Assembly (NCBI RefSeq): GCF_009882985.1
Contig: NZ_WTUZ01000037.1
Coordinates: 62,001-126,000 of the forward strand
From: Paenibacillus silvestris
GTDB lineage: Bacteria; Bacillota; Bacilli; Paenibacillales; NBRC-103111
Direction of reading: 5' to 3'
DNA: 64,000 bases
Part shown: one piece after another, positions 33,459 through 42,183 of the stretch
How the letters are laid out: every line of letters begins with the position of its first letter
Numbering within the stretch: position 1 is the stretch's first letter
Translations under genes and position numbers: made by a program
The notes under the pieces: model-generated
Told to the model about the DNA's origin: nothing
Databases searched by the model: none
What the model saw: only the letters and a program-made list of their open reading frames with translations

Positions 33459-34448
33459 ATGCCTGTCTCAAACCCATTGAACGCCCGTATTTCAGCAATA
33501 GGCAGCTACGTGCCTTCGCATATTTTAAGTAACGCCGACCTTGAAACTATGGTGGAAACAAACGATGAGTGGATCGTGCAACGTACCGGCATGCGGGAAC
33601 GCAGAATCGCCGCTGCGGAGGAATTCACTAGCCATTTATGTATAGCAGCCGTCCAAAACATGCTTGACAGATACCCAGAATCGCTAAGCGATGTGGAGCT
33701 GATCATTGTCACTACGCATACGCCAGATCTGCCTTCGACGCCTGTAGCTTGTATGATTGGAGCTCATTTCGGCCTCCCAGCCGTCGGCGCCTACGACCTT
33801 AACGCCACCTGCGCTGGGTTCGCCTATGCCGTTCACACTGCAAGCGGACTAGTCGCGGCAGGCTTGCATCGCAAGGTGCTCGTGGTCGGCGGCGACTCGA
33901 TGTCCAAAATCACCGACTACACGGACCGGTCGACCTGCATTCTGTTCGGCGACGGCGCTGGAGCCGTTGTTGTGGAACGCGAGGATGAGCACCCGGCATT
34001 CCTAGCTCATCATGTCGGCTCTGACGGCTCCGGCGGCAAGCACGTTTATCGCACTGGCCTAGCCGAGAAGTGGCAGGACGTACAGCTCACTGGCGACGGA
34101 AAGCTCGTCCAAAATGGCCGCGAAGTGTACAAATTTGCAGTATCAACCGTACCGGATGGTATCGAGCAATTGCTATCCAAGAGCGGTCTGCCGAGTTCCG
34201 CGATTGATTGGTTCATCCCGCACAGCGCTAACCTGCGGATCATTCAATCCATTTGTGAAAAGAGCGAAATTCCTTTCGAGAAGGCCATATACAGCCTTGA
34301 GTATTACGGCAACACCTCTGCTGCCTCTATTCCTCTAGCGCTTGATCTCGGCGTAAAAGATGGCAGAGTGCAGGCAGGCGATACCCTTCTGCTCTATGGT
34401 TTTGGCGGGGGACTTACACACGCTGGAGTTATTTTACGCTGGGGATAA
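33459..34448 (+). CDS. fabH: Beta-ketoacyl-ACP synthase III
   Basis: 329 residues, KAS III fold. Catalytic Cys in LNATCAGFAYAVHTA (about residue 117), His in FIPHSANLRII and Asn in YYGNTSAAS complete the Cys-His-Asn triad; the N-terminus has TNDEWIVQRTGMRERR. It condenses acyl-CoA with malonyl-ACP to start fatty-acid synthesis; in Paenibacillus-like organisms it would set branched-chain primers. AAAGGAG precedes the ATG. It stands alone, with no other fab gene, so it may be a second FabH, and the FapR operator shows it is tied to lipid control. Confidence 0.93.
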   Translation: MPVSNPLNARISAIGSYVPSHILSNADLETMVETNDEWIVQRTGMRERRIAAAEEFTSHLCIAAVQNMLDRYPESLSDVELIIVTTHTPDLPSTPVACMIGAHFGLPAVGAYDLNATCAGFAYAVHTASGLVAAGLHRKVLVVGGDSMSKITDYTDRSTCILFGDGAGAVVVEREDEHPAFLAHHVGSDGSGGKHVYRTGLAEKWQDVQLTGDGKLVQNGREVYKFAVSTVPDGIEQLLSKSGLPSSAIDWFIPHSANLRIIQSICEKSEIPFEKAIYSLEYYGNTSAASIPLALDLGVKDGRVQAGDTLLLYGFGGGLTHAGVILRWG

Positions 34449-34505
34449 GCTGGGGTTAAGCTAGGGTTAAAAGTTAACAATCTCCTTGATTAGCTAAACA
34501 AAGGA

Positions 34506-34543
34506 GGCGGCAGTGAGGCAAGCCGAATGTTCAAGCTGCCGCC
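34506..34543 (-). terminator. Terminator-like hairpin between fabH and the glycan operon
   Basis: GGCGGCAG / CTGCCGCC with a 22-base loop; on the minus strand it is followed by TCCTTTGTTTAG. It probably ends the long minus-strand operon. Confidence 0.55.
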
Positions 34544-34549
34544 CCTTGC

Positions 34550-34783
34550 TTAAGAGGCTGAATATTGATGGTCGAAGCCTTGTTCAAAGCCTTTGTGAAA
34601 CCCATCCATATAACCTCTATCGTATCCGTTATCAAAGCCCTTATCGAAGCCTCCTCTATGAGTAAGGAGCGCTTTGGCAGGGCTTTTTCTCTTTCTCAGA
34701 AGCACTTTCTTACCGCGAATCGGCTTCGCTTTCCCGAGAAGCTTACCATTTGCTTTTCTGCGTACAGATGACTTCACTTTCAT
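34550..34783 (-). CDS. Small basic protein with period-4 Gly-aromatic repeat
   Basis: 77 residues. The first 43 are rich in Lys/Arg. Then Gly recurs every fourth residue from 45 to 69 (45, 49, 53, 57, 61, 65, 69), each followed by Phe or Tyr: GGFDKGFDNGYDRGYMDG and so on. Period 4 in a helix would give one glycine face and one aromatic face, a packing or assembly surface; Yae1-type repeats are similar. AAAGGAG lies upstream of the ATG. The same basic-plus-repeat module forms the N-terminus of the three preceding glycosyltransferases in the operon, so this protein is that module standing alone. Function unknown; a spore-surface scaffold or anchor is my inference. Confidence 0.8.
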   Translation of the reverse strand: MKVKSSVRRKANGKLLGKAKPIRGKKVLLRKRKSPAKALLTHRGGFDKGFDNGYDRGYMDGFHKGFEQGFDHQYSAS

Positions 34784-34798
34784 AGATTTCTCACTCCT

Positions 34799-36235
34799 TT
34801 AAACATTATTCGCCGCGATAATGGCAGGTGCTATAAGTGGCAATGCTGGAGCAAACCGATGATAGTCATCCCAGCTAATGGTCGATTGGTGACGCAAATC
34901 CAAGTTCCAATAGCGCAGCGGCCACTCATTAATGAAGCGCTGGAGCTTGCCGTTTTTGACTTGATAGACCGCATTATCCTCGGTCCGCGCAAGCGCACCT
35001 TCTTGCAAGTGCCCGTCGATGTAAGCTCCCTGTGCAAGCGCAGCAAGCTTATTTTGTACGTCAAGCTGCGATAGGGAATGCCCCTTCGGCCAGTTACGCA
35101 GATCTACCTGCGAGACACGAGTCACAGAGAAGTGATGCGTTTCCCCTTCAATCGGGTGGCGGTGACCATTCTCAATCCAATAAAGCTCCGGTGTTACGCC
35201 TCGAACGACGACATGACTCGGATAGAAATCAAGCATCGCTGCATTTTTACTTCCCAGCTTTTGCTGAACTTCATCCAACAAGCTGTGGGTGTCTCCCCAT
35301 TTGCGAGCGTAAAATTCCAGATTCTTGCCATATACTTCTTCAAAACGACGTTCACCCAGTGCTTTAATAGAAACGCTCCCGACATGATGAATGAAAGTAT
35401 CCTTAGCAATAACGAGTTCTAATCCCATCATCCGCGTCCGGAGGCCGAAATCATCATCTTCGCAATTCCCAATCTCAAACCCTTCATCCAGATACCCTAG
35501 CCGCTCGAACACTTCACGGCGCATAAGTACACAGAAACCAGTTAATCTCGTGGTGACATGCCATTTTGCAGCGTTCGACTGATTAAAGTTTACAGCGAAA
35601 TGGTGCATTTCCTCTGTGGATGTGTAATTCGTCTGCAGCAGTTGCTCGCCGCTAATGTAATTCGTCATCGGACCCACAAGGCCGAATTTCTCATTACTGT
35701 TCAGGCAAGTTAACATATTTTTCAACCAATCCTTGGTCACTATCGTATCATTGTTCAAAAACAGCAGGTTGGAGCCGCGCGCCATCCTTAGTCCTTGATT
35801 CGTCCCTCCGGCAAAGCCGAGATTGGATGTAAAAATCCTGTAGCGGATTTTCCCCGTTAGGGATTTCAGGTACTGCGCCGTATCATCCGTCGAGGCATTG
35901 TCGATGACGATGATCTCGAAAGGCTCCGGCGTATATTCGTAGATGCTGTCGATACAATTCTGAAGATGCTGGCGCTGATCATTCGTTGTCACGATAATGA
36001 TGCTCGTTCCCTGAAACTTCGAAGGAGTTATCCCTGCATCCCAGCCAAGCTGGTAGGCATGATCGTGTGCGCTGTCATAGGCCAGGTTAAAACCTTCATT
36101 GTATCCGCGATTATAGCTTCCTGATTGGGGGGCAACCTTACCTAGCTTACCTAGCCTGCCTAGTTTGCCAAACTTGCGAAACTTGCGTGATCTGCCCATG
36201 GCTTTCTGGACACGCCGTTTAGTCGTTGTTCTCAT
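34799..36235 (-). CDS. GT2 glycosyltransferase with N-terminal basic/Gly-aromatic module
   Basis: 478 residues. Residues 1-37 are strongly basic (KFRKFGKLGRLGKLGKV); 39-68 carry the period-4 repeat (YNRGYNEGFNLAYDSAHDHAY, some Gly replaced by Ala). The GT-A domain starts near 73 (TSIIIVTTNDQRQ; VIDNASTDDTAQYL; LLFLNNDTIV; EIGNCEDDDFGLRTRMMG). A C-terminal ~120-residue domain (YWIENGHRHPIEGE; VYQVKNGKLQRFINEW) has short repeats of unknown role. The ATG overlaps the preceding stop by four bases, and GGGGAGG is upstream, so I reject a longer start. It is likely to transfer a sugar in the spore-surface glycan. Confidence 0.85.
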   Translation of the reverse strand: MRTTTKRRVQKAMGRSRKFRKFGKLGRLGKLGKVAPQSGSYNRGYNEGFNLAYDSAHDHAYQLGWDAGITPSKFQGTSIIIVTTNDQRQHLQNCIDSIYEYTPEPFEIIVIDNASTDDTAQYLKSLTGKIRYRIFTSNLGFAGGTNQGLRMARGSNLLFLNNDTIVTKDWLKNMLTCLNSNEKFGLVGPMTNYISGEQLLQTNYTSTEEMHHFAVNFNQSNAAKWHVTTRLTGFCVLMRREVFERLGYLDEGFEIGNCEDDDFGLRTRMMGLELVIAKDTFIHHVGSVSIKALGERRFEEVYGKNLEFYARKWGDTHSLLDEVQQKLGSKNAAMLDFYPSHVVVRGVTPELYWIENGHRHPIEGETHHFSVTRVSQVDLRNWPKGHSLSQLDVQNKLAALAQGAYIDGHLQEGALARTEDNAVYQVKNGKLQRFINEWPLRYWNLDLRHQSTISWDDYHRFAPALPLIAPAIIAANNV

Positions 36236-37263
36236 CGGTAAGGAGCCTCCCCTTTCACAATAGAATCCGCCAAATGTCCGAAATCGATCGCTACTTTCCC
36301 CATGCTTGACGCAATCCATTCCGAAATAATGACGGCCGAGATTCCCGCTGATACAAGCGCGATATCAAAATCGTAGCCGGCGATGCTCTCCTTGATGTGC
36401 GGGATATCCTTCACGCCATGGACCGGCGTAATCTCGCCGACAATATTCACGCCATGCGCGCGGAGCACTTCTGCCAAATGAGGCGCCAAATTACCGACCA
36501 GCAGGACTCTTCTGCCCTGTGTAATACGCGACAGGTAACCCTCGTGATAGATATAATAATTCACCAGTGAATCCGTCAAAGTAAGCTTATGGTAGTTAAT
36601 ATGTTCCGCTTTAAACACAGCGAACGCGAGTGGTTGGAAGTTGCGTACCCGCAGCTTCGGAATGCCTACAACGTTAGCTCCGCGAATCGCCTGCACGAGC
36701 TCCGCTTTAATTTCTAGGTCTGGCACTTCTACCCCAGCATAAGGGAGGAACGGGCCATCTTGCTTAATCTGTTCAATCGGTAAAATGGTTTCCTGAGCTA
36801 AGGTCAGCAGCTCACCATCTCCAAGTCGCACGAGGGAAAATGGGGTTTTGGCATCAAGTGCAGCAATAATTTGATCCCCTAGGTCCCTCGCGGTAAGCAG
36901 GTGATAGATATGCGAACGCAAATGTTCTACGCCGGCAGCAACAATTTGCTCAATCGTGATTTCCGGCAGGATCTGGTAGTCTGGCAGCAATCGATCGACA
37001 ATCGCATCGCCCCCGTCATGCTTCCCATCCCGGTAGCCTTTATCGAAGCCTCTGTCATATCCGGCATTATAGCCCTGATCGTAGACAGCCACGGTTTCAA
37101 TCGGCACGAGCTGGCGCAGCGGTGCTACGCGCAGTCTCCGCCGTCTCTTCTTTTTGCGGAAAGAAGAAAAAAGTCCTTTGCTCTTGCGCGAAAGCTTGCT
37201 TCGCCGGAAGGAGATTACTTTGCCTAACTTCTTAGCGCTTTGTTTCTTTTTTATGGGCAACAT
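36232..37263 (-). CDS. GT-D fold glycosyltransferase (DUF1792-like) with basic/Gly-aromatic module
   Basis: 343 residues. Residues 1-50 are highly basic (SFRKKKRRRRLRV); 61-84 carry YDQGYNAGYDRGFDKGYRDG with Gly at 64, 68, 72, 76, 80 and 84. The catalytic domain (about 110-340) has FSLVRLGDGELL, the D-x-E-type motif of GT-D enzymes such as streptococcal DUF1792 transferases, followed by FLPYAGVEVP and VLLVGNLAPHLAEVL. GGCGGGTG precedes the ATG. It overlaps the next gene by four bases. Confidence 0.82.
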   Translation of the reverse strand: MLPIKKKQSAKKLGKVISFRRSKLSRKSKGLFSSFRKKKRRRRLRVAPLRQLVPIETVAVYDQGYNAGYDRGFDKGYRDGKHDGGDAIVDRLLPDYQILPEITIEQIVAAGVEHLRSHIYHLLTARDLGDQIIAALDAKTPFSLVRLGDGELLTLAQETILPIEQIKQDGPFLPYAGVEVPDLEIKAELVQAIRGANVVGIPKLRVRNFQPLAFAVFKAEHINYHKLTLTDSLVNYYIYHEGYLSRITQGRRVLLVGNLAPHLAEVLRAHGVNIVGEITPVHGVKDIPHIKESIAGYDFDIALVSAGISAVIISEWIASSMGKVAIDFGHLADSIVKGEAPYR

Positions 37264-37267
37264 ACGT

Positions 37268-38479
37268 TCACCCGCCTTTGTTCGTTATCGTTAACAATTC
37301 ATTCAATCGTTTGCGATACGTGTGATCCTTCAGTGTCCGCGCCAATCCTCGCAAAGCGATATGCTGCCGCTCTTCTTCATGTGTTAAATAGTATTCAATT
37401 TTCTGGATAAGCTCTTGTGGGGAGCTGAAGATGTCGAGTTCTTCCCCAGGTTTATAGAAATTCGTCAGGTCGTCGCGGACATCTGTTAGCTGCAAGGTTC
37501 CAGACGCTGTAATATCAAAAAGCCGTGGATTAGGCGAGAAAGCGGGGAATTGCCTGCTGTTGCTGTTATGAGATTTGTCTTCGGTAGCCCTGTGAAGATT
37601 AATCACGATTTTGGCCCCCTGGTAATACTTCATCGTTTCTTGTGGACTCAACCAGTAGCCTTGAATTTTGGGGGATAACTTGTCATACGAGCTTAGCCGA
37701 TCCCACCAGTAGCCGTTAATCATGACATCCTTGTCTTTCAGATAATCGGCCATTTCATCGATGAAGGCGACTCTATTCCAGAAAGCTGTGCCAATGAAAC
37801 AAATATCTTTGCGAAAATTCGTAGGCACATAGTCCAGCTTAACCGCATCTGGGTTAATACCGAACGGCAAATAATGCACATTCTGGCAGCCAAGCAGCTT
37901 ATAGGGTTTAACACAGCTCTTCTCTAGTGTGAATACATAATCAAAGTGCGGGACGCGTCCCATCGAGTGATCTGAGTGATACGGATCATCCGGCAGCCAG
38001 ATTGCTGTACGAATGCCATGCGCCCTAATCGCTTGCACGACATCTCCCGGTAATGATTGCCCAAAAGCGTCGAGCACGAGCATAAGGTCGGGTCTTGTCT
38101 CCGCCGCAATTTGAACAAGAGGATCGGCTGGATTAACGACAATGACTTCTCTCACCATATCCCGCAGGCTGCCCTCGATACCCTCATCCATCGCCGTATA
38201 AGGCAGTCCGTTAGCCCTAACGAACATCACCTTCAGATCCCAAAGAATGCCACGCTCTTGCGGAATGTCCCGCATCAAGCTTTGGCAGCGCCCCATGTGA
38301 AATCCATGTGACCAGCCTTTTCCATACCCCTGGTCACTCCCATTACGCCACTCTTCCAGGTAGCGAGACCGGGGAGCCGGCTGCTTCCTCACTTTCACCA
38401 CTCTGCGCACACGTTGCCGCTGACTCTTCAGCGATCTGAGCGGTAGTTTCTTCGCTCTTACAGCTCTTAAAGCGCTCAT
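37268..38479 (-). CDS. CgeB-like family glycosyltransferase with basic/Gly-aromatic module
   Basis: 403 residues. Residues 1-40 are basic (RVRRVVKVRK); 44-64 carry a shorter repeat (WRNGSDQGYGKGWSHGFHMG). The rest is a CgeB/YkvP-type GT-B protein: AIWLPDDPYHSDHS, LPFGINPD, ICFIGTAFWNR, and the C-terminal VINLHRA...SPNPRLFDITASGTLQLT. B. subtilis CgeB is a spore maturation protein acting on the outermost (crust) layer, which supports spore-surface function for the operon. GGAGGTGAG precedes the ATG; four-base overlap with the upstream gene. Confidence 0.87.
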   Translation of the reverse strand: MSALRAVRAKKLPLRSLKSQRQRVRRVVKVRKQPAPRSRYLEEWRNGSDQGYGKGWSHGFHMGRCQSLMRDIPQERGILWDLKVMFVRANGLPYTAMDEGIEGSLRDMVREVIVVNPADPLVQIAAETRPDLMLVLDAFGQSLPGDVVQAIRAHGIRTAIWLPDDPYHSDHSMGRVPHFDYVFTLEKSCVKPYKLLGCQNVHYLPFGINPDAVKLDYVPTNFRKDICFIGTAFWNRVAFIDEMADYLKDKDVMINGYWWDRLSSYDKLSPKIQGYWLSPQETMKYYQGAKIVINLHRATEDKSHNSNSRQFPAFSPNPRLFDITASGTLQLTDVRDDLTNFYKPGEELDIFSSPQELIQKIEYYLTHEEERQHIALRGLARTLKDHTYRKRLNELLTITNKGG

Positions 38480-39372
38480 TCGATCTCACCTCCACGGATA
38501 AGGACGTATCCTTTACGCTGCAAATACTGCTCCAAGGCGCTTTGCCAGCTTCTCATTGGATAAATACGATTCAATTTGTCGTTATCCAGCACACTGTATA
38601 GCGGTCTGCGCACTTTGGCCGCATATGCGCTGTTCATAATCGGTATAGTCTCGCAGGTGATGCCGCAAACCGCGAACGTTTGGACCGCCAGCTCATACCA
38701 GCTGCAGGCGCCCTCACCGGAGCAGTGATATACACCGTACGCTTTAATCTCTTGTTCGAGGAAAGCGCGCACGGTTTCGGCAACATCTTGTGTGTGCGTC
38801 GGGGACATGATGACATCCTGCACAACCGAGATGGGCTTCCCTTGCTTCGAAAGTCTAATCATGGTTTCTACAAAGTTGCCGCCCTTCCCGCTGGCCCCAG
38901 CCTCGCCAAACAACGAGGATACACGAAAAATAAAATAGGTATCCAAGTAAGCTGCAATGGCTTCCTCTCCTGCTGCTTTGCTGCTGCCGTAAGCATTCAA
39001 GGGACTCACCTGATCTTCTTCCGTATATGGCGCTTGCTTGCAGCCGTCAAACACATAATCCGTACTAAAATGAATGAAGAGCGAGCTATTCTGTTTGCAA
39101 TAAGTCGCCATGCGCAGAACAGCGATAGAGTTAATGCGGAGAGCCTTCAGCGGGTCGGCTTCACACTGTTCGGTGTTATGAAACGCCGTACAGTTAATGA
39201 GCACGTCAATGCGGCCAAGCTTCTCAAGAAGGGGGATAATCGTTTCCGTGTTCTCCACATCCAGCATATCCCGCGTAATCGGGACAACCTCGAACTGGCT
39301 GTTTTCTTGCAATACCCGATGGATATCGGAGCCTAGCTGACCTTTGGCGCCTAGCAGCGCAATCCGTTTCAT
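38476..39372 (-). CDS. rfbD: dTDP-4-dehydrorhamnose reductase-type SDR
   Basis: 298 residues, RmlD superfamily. NAD(P)-binding LLGAKGQLGSDI, the STDYVFDG motif, and YGSSKAAGEE (Y-x-x-x-K). RmlD reduces the 4-keto group of dTDP-6-deoxy-lyxo-4-hexulose to dTDP-L-rhamnose. rfbA and rfbC are in the same operon, while rfbB (4,6-dehydratase) is absent, so the exact sugar is not certain. Start and stop overlaps with both neighbours indicate translational coupling. Confidence 0.85.
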   Translation of the reverse strand: MKRIALLGAKGQLGSDIHRVLQENSQFEVVPITRDMLDVENTETIIPLLEKLGRIDVLINCTAFHNTEQCEADPLKALRINSIAVLRMATYCKQNSSLFIHFSTDYVFDGCKQAPYTEEDQVSPLNAYGSSKAAGEEAIAAYLDTYFIFRVSSLFGEAGASGKGGNFVETMIRLSKQGKPISVVQDVIMSPTHTQDVAETVRAFLEQEIKAYGVYHCSGEGACSWYELAVQTFAVCGITCETIPIMNSAYAAKVRRPLYSVLDNDKLNRIYPMRSWQSALEQYLQRKGYVLIRGGEIE

Positions 39373-40412
39373 TACTCACTCGTTCCTTGAATATCCAAAA
39401 TACCGCCATACAGGGTGGCATCCTTAATAATCTTGTGCCATTTGATAAGCTCGCTGTACCAATCCAGCGTAATCGTTTGATCCATGCTCGGCACTTCGCC
39501 TGCAGCCAAAGCGTTGTATATCTCCAACGCACCCTGCGCAGCCGTCCATTTGCCCTGCCATCCTAAAGACTTCTCGATTTTGTCAAAACTAACCCGATAG
39601 GAACGGTGATCCGGCGCTCCATACCAAGCAATCGTTACAGGCTTAGGAATTACTCCGGTAATTTCTTGTGCTAATTGACCAAGCTGATAATTGTTACTGC
39701 CTGACCCAACGTTGAATATTTCGCCATTGATAATCTTCGGATCAGCTTCCAGCAGCAAACACATGGCATCCGTTGTGTCCTGAACATGAACGAACGGTCT
39801 CCACTGAGAACCGTCTCTCATTAAGGGAATAACCCCATTCTGATAAGCACCTAATGCCATGCCATTAATGGCCAAATCGAAGCGAATGCGGGGGGAATGG
39901 CCGTAGACGGTGGCCTGCCGAATGACAACGACGGTGAACGCACCATCAGCCAAAGGAAGTACGCCATGTTCCGCCATTTCGTTTGCTTTGGCATACGTCG
40001 TGAGCGGATTCGTTGGAGAAGTTTCATCGACGATGACGTCTGGCGCCTGAAAGCCGTATAAGCTGCAGGAAGATGGAAGAATGTATCGTTTCACGCCAAG
40101 TTTCTTCGCCTTATGTGCCGTACTTACACGGGAAATATGGTTAATTTGGTGTGTTGCTTCCTGAAACAATTCTCCGCTCGGATCGTTGGAGATCGCCACT
40201 AAGTCAATGACGGCATACACGTCAGCAAAGGCTTCCTCCTTCAGACGGCGGGAGTCCTCCTTGATCGTTACCAGATTAGGATGCTGCGGGAGCTTATCGA
40301 TACCGAAGAAAAAGCGGTCAACCGCCTTCACGGCATAGCCTTTATCCAGCAGCTTCGGCACCAGCACACTGCCGATGTAGCCGCCCGCTCCCGTAACCAT
40401 AATGGTTTTCAT
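39372..40412 (-). CDS. NAD-dependent nucleotide-sugar epimerase/dehydratase (extended SDR)
   Basis: 346 residues. Rossmann motif TGAGGYIGSVLV, PSSCSLYGFQAP and YAKANEMAEH (catalytic Tyr-x-x-x-Lys); later VRQATVYGHSPR and FVHVQDTTDAM. It lacks the acidic pair next to the catalytic Ser/Thr typical of RmlB-type 4,6-dehydratases (a TDEVYG-like motif), so it is more probably an epimerase or reductase. It may set the configuration of the operon's deoxysugar. One-base overlap (TAATG) with rfbD and four-base overlap with rfbC. Confidence 0.8.
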   Translation of the reverse strand: MKTIMVTGAGGYIGSVLVPKLLDKGYAVKAVDRFFFGIDKLPQHPNLVTIKEDSRRLKEEAFADVYAVIDLVAISNDPSGELFQEATHQINHISRVSTAHKAKKLGVKRYILPSSCSLYGFQAPDVIVDETSPTNPLTTYAKANEMAEHGVLPLADGAFTVVVIRQATVYGHSPRIRFDLAINGMALGAYQNGVIPLMRDGSQWRPFVHVQDTTDAMCLLLEADPKIINGEIFNVGSGSNNYQLGQLAQEITGVIPKPVTIAWYGAPDHRSYRVSFDKIEKSLGWQGKWTAAQGALEIYNALAAGEVPSMDQTITLDWYSELIKWHKIIKDATLYGGILDIQGTSE

Positions 40413-40975
40413 GATAAGTCCCCTCCATATACAAAGTTATTGTCCGCTAGCGCAAAAGAAGGCTGCTGACGATCCTTATCGGACAAGATCGGATTCGATA
40501 CAGGCCAATCGATATTGAGGTCAGGATCATTCCACGCGATGCCCCGGTCATGCTCAGGCGAATAATAATCATCGACTTTATACAGCAGCTGCGTATTCGG
40601 AACTAGGGTGCATACGCCATGGGCAAAACCCTTCGGAACTAAGATTTGGCGTTTGTTTTCCGCGCTTAGAATAACGCCAATCCACTGTCCGTAGGTTGGG
40701 GAACCTTTGCGAATATCAACTACGACGTCATATACGGCCCCGGATACAGCTCGAACGAGTTTCGTGAGCGCTTTCGGCGCCAATTGGTAGTGCAGACCTC
40801 GAAGAACACCCGCTTCTACCGACAAGGATTGGTTATCTTGAATAAAGGTATGTTCAATGCCCAGGCCAGCTAACGTTTGGTGGTTGTAGCTCTCCATAAA
40901 AAAACCACGATGATCACCATGTACTTTCGGTTCGAGCACCAAGACCCCCGGCAGCTTGGTCGAAATCACTTTCAT
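40409..40975 (-). CDS. rfbC: dTDP-4-dehydrorhamnose 3,5-epimerase
   Basis: 188 residues from the ATG at MKVISTKLPG, with GAGGAGG upstream; a longer frame upstream lies within the previous gene. Cupin-type RmlC signatures: DHRGFFMESYNHQTL, FIQDNQSLS, GVLRGLHYQ (catalytic His), VVVDIRKGSPTYGQW and VPKGFAHGV. It inverts C3 and C5 of dTDP-4-keto-6-deoxyglucose. It starts within the stop of the FAD oxidase gene. Confidence 0.93.
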   Translation of the reverse strand: MKVISTKLPGVLVLEPKVHGDHRGFFMESYNHQTLAGLGIEHTFIQDNQSLSVEAGVLRGLHYQLAPKALTKLVRAVSGAVYDVVVDIRKGSPTYGQWIGVILSAENKRQILVPKGFAHGVCTLVPNTQLLYKVDDYYSPEHDRGIAWNDPDLNIDWPVSNPILSDKDRQQPSFALADNNFVYGGDLS

Positions 40976-42183
40976 GAAAGGGCTCCTCCTCGTTGTTTCA
41001 TAATATGATCCACGACATAAGCGGCAAAAGGCATCGAACATGTAAATGCCGGTGAGACCGCATTGAGTACATGCATCGAGCGTTTGTCACCTTCGAACAC
41101 AAAGTCTTGAACAAGCTCCAAGGTCTCGACGTTGAGCAGCTGCGCTCTAATTCCCGGTCTTAGAAAATGTCCGAAGCCCTTCGGGTCGATCTCCCTTACC
41201 ATCCCCATCCCTAGACCGACGAAATAGGATTTGATATATTTGCGCATTTCCTGAAAAGCCAAGCGCCTGAAGTGAAACGAATTGGTGATAAACAGCTTCA
41301 ACTCAAAGCCGACAATTTGCAGAAATTCCTTCAGATTAAAGCCCTGTAATCCTTGGTAATTTTCCCGCCAAAAAGCCGGCATCGCCGTAGGCCCGATCTT
41401 AATGCTGCCATCCACTGTTTTGGTATAATGAACCCCGAGAAACGGGTTTTTCAAATTGGGGACGGGATAAATGTTCGTGACGACATCTGTTTTGTTTTTC
41501 GTATATTTCAAGTAAATGCCTTTGAACGGAATGATCGTATACTTCTGACCGAATCCGAAATCATGGGCAATGCTGTCAGCATAAAGTCCTGCACAATTGA
41601 TCAAATAGTTATACTTGAAGGTGCCTGAGCTCGTAAAAAGGAGATCTCCCCGATGCTTGCGATATTTCGTTAGGAAATGAAACTCTACACCGTTCTCTGT
41701 ATTTTCACGCTTCAAGGTTCTACAAACCTCTATGGGATCAACCGACGCCGTTGTTGGCGAATACAGTGCTTTCCGGTATGTCTTCGCATTCGGATCAATG
41801 GCAGCTATCTCTTGCTCATTCATCCAAATGAGTTGTACGCCGTTGATGTCTGCCCGCAGCTTCAGCTCTTCCAAGCCAGCTAACTCGGTTTCATCTTTGG
41901 CGACGACCAGCTTGCCGCATTCATTCAGCTGCAGGCCATTCTGCTTACAATAAGCTCGCATAGCCTGATTGCCTTCTTTCGTGAACTTCGCTTTCAAGCT
42001 GTTGGCTGAATAATAGAAGCCGGCGTGCAGGACTCCGCTGTTACGCCCACTTGCATGTGCAGCTACATCGGACTCTTTTTCCAATATACAAATGGACACT
42101 CCCGGCTCTCTTTTCTTCAACTCACGCGCAATCGTTAAACCAATAATCCCCGCTCCGATGATGATGTAATCGTACTTCCTCAC
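40972..42183 (-). CDS. L-2-hydroxyglutarate oxidase-like FAD oxidoreductase
   Basis: 403 residues, DAO superfamily. FAD-binding YIIIGAGIIGLTIARELKKR and the E at the end of beta-2 (CILEKE), HASGRNSGVLHAGFYY typical of LhgO, YLINCAGLYADS and a C-terminal region ending VSPAFTCSMPFAAYV. LhgO enzymes oxidise L-2-hydroxyglutarate to 2-oxoglutarate, often membrane-associated. Its place between rfbA and rfbC, with four-base overlaps on both sides, suggests the substrate here may instead be a sugar acid or hydroxy-acid decoration of the glycan; this is inference. Confidence 0.82.
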   Translation of the reverse strand: MRKYDYIIIGAGIIGLTIARELKKREPGVSICILEKESDVAAHASGRNSGVLHAGFYYSANSLKAKFTKEGNQAMRAYCKQNGLQLNECGKLVVAKDETELAGLEELKLRADINGVQLIWMNEQEIAAIDPNAKTYRKALYSPTTASVDPIEVCRTLKRENTENGVEFHFLTKYRKHRGDLLFTSSGTFKYNYLINCAGLYADSIAHDFGFGQKYTIIPFKGIYLKYTKNKTDVVTNIYPVPNLKNPFLGVHYTKTVDGSIKIGPTAMPAFWRENYQGLQGFNLKEFLQIVGFELKLFITNSFHFRRLAFQEMRKYIKSYFVGLGMGMVREIDPKGFGHFLRPGIRAQLLNVETLELVQDFVFEGDKRSMHVLNAVSPAFTCSMPFAAYVVDHIMKQRGGALS

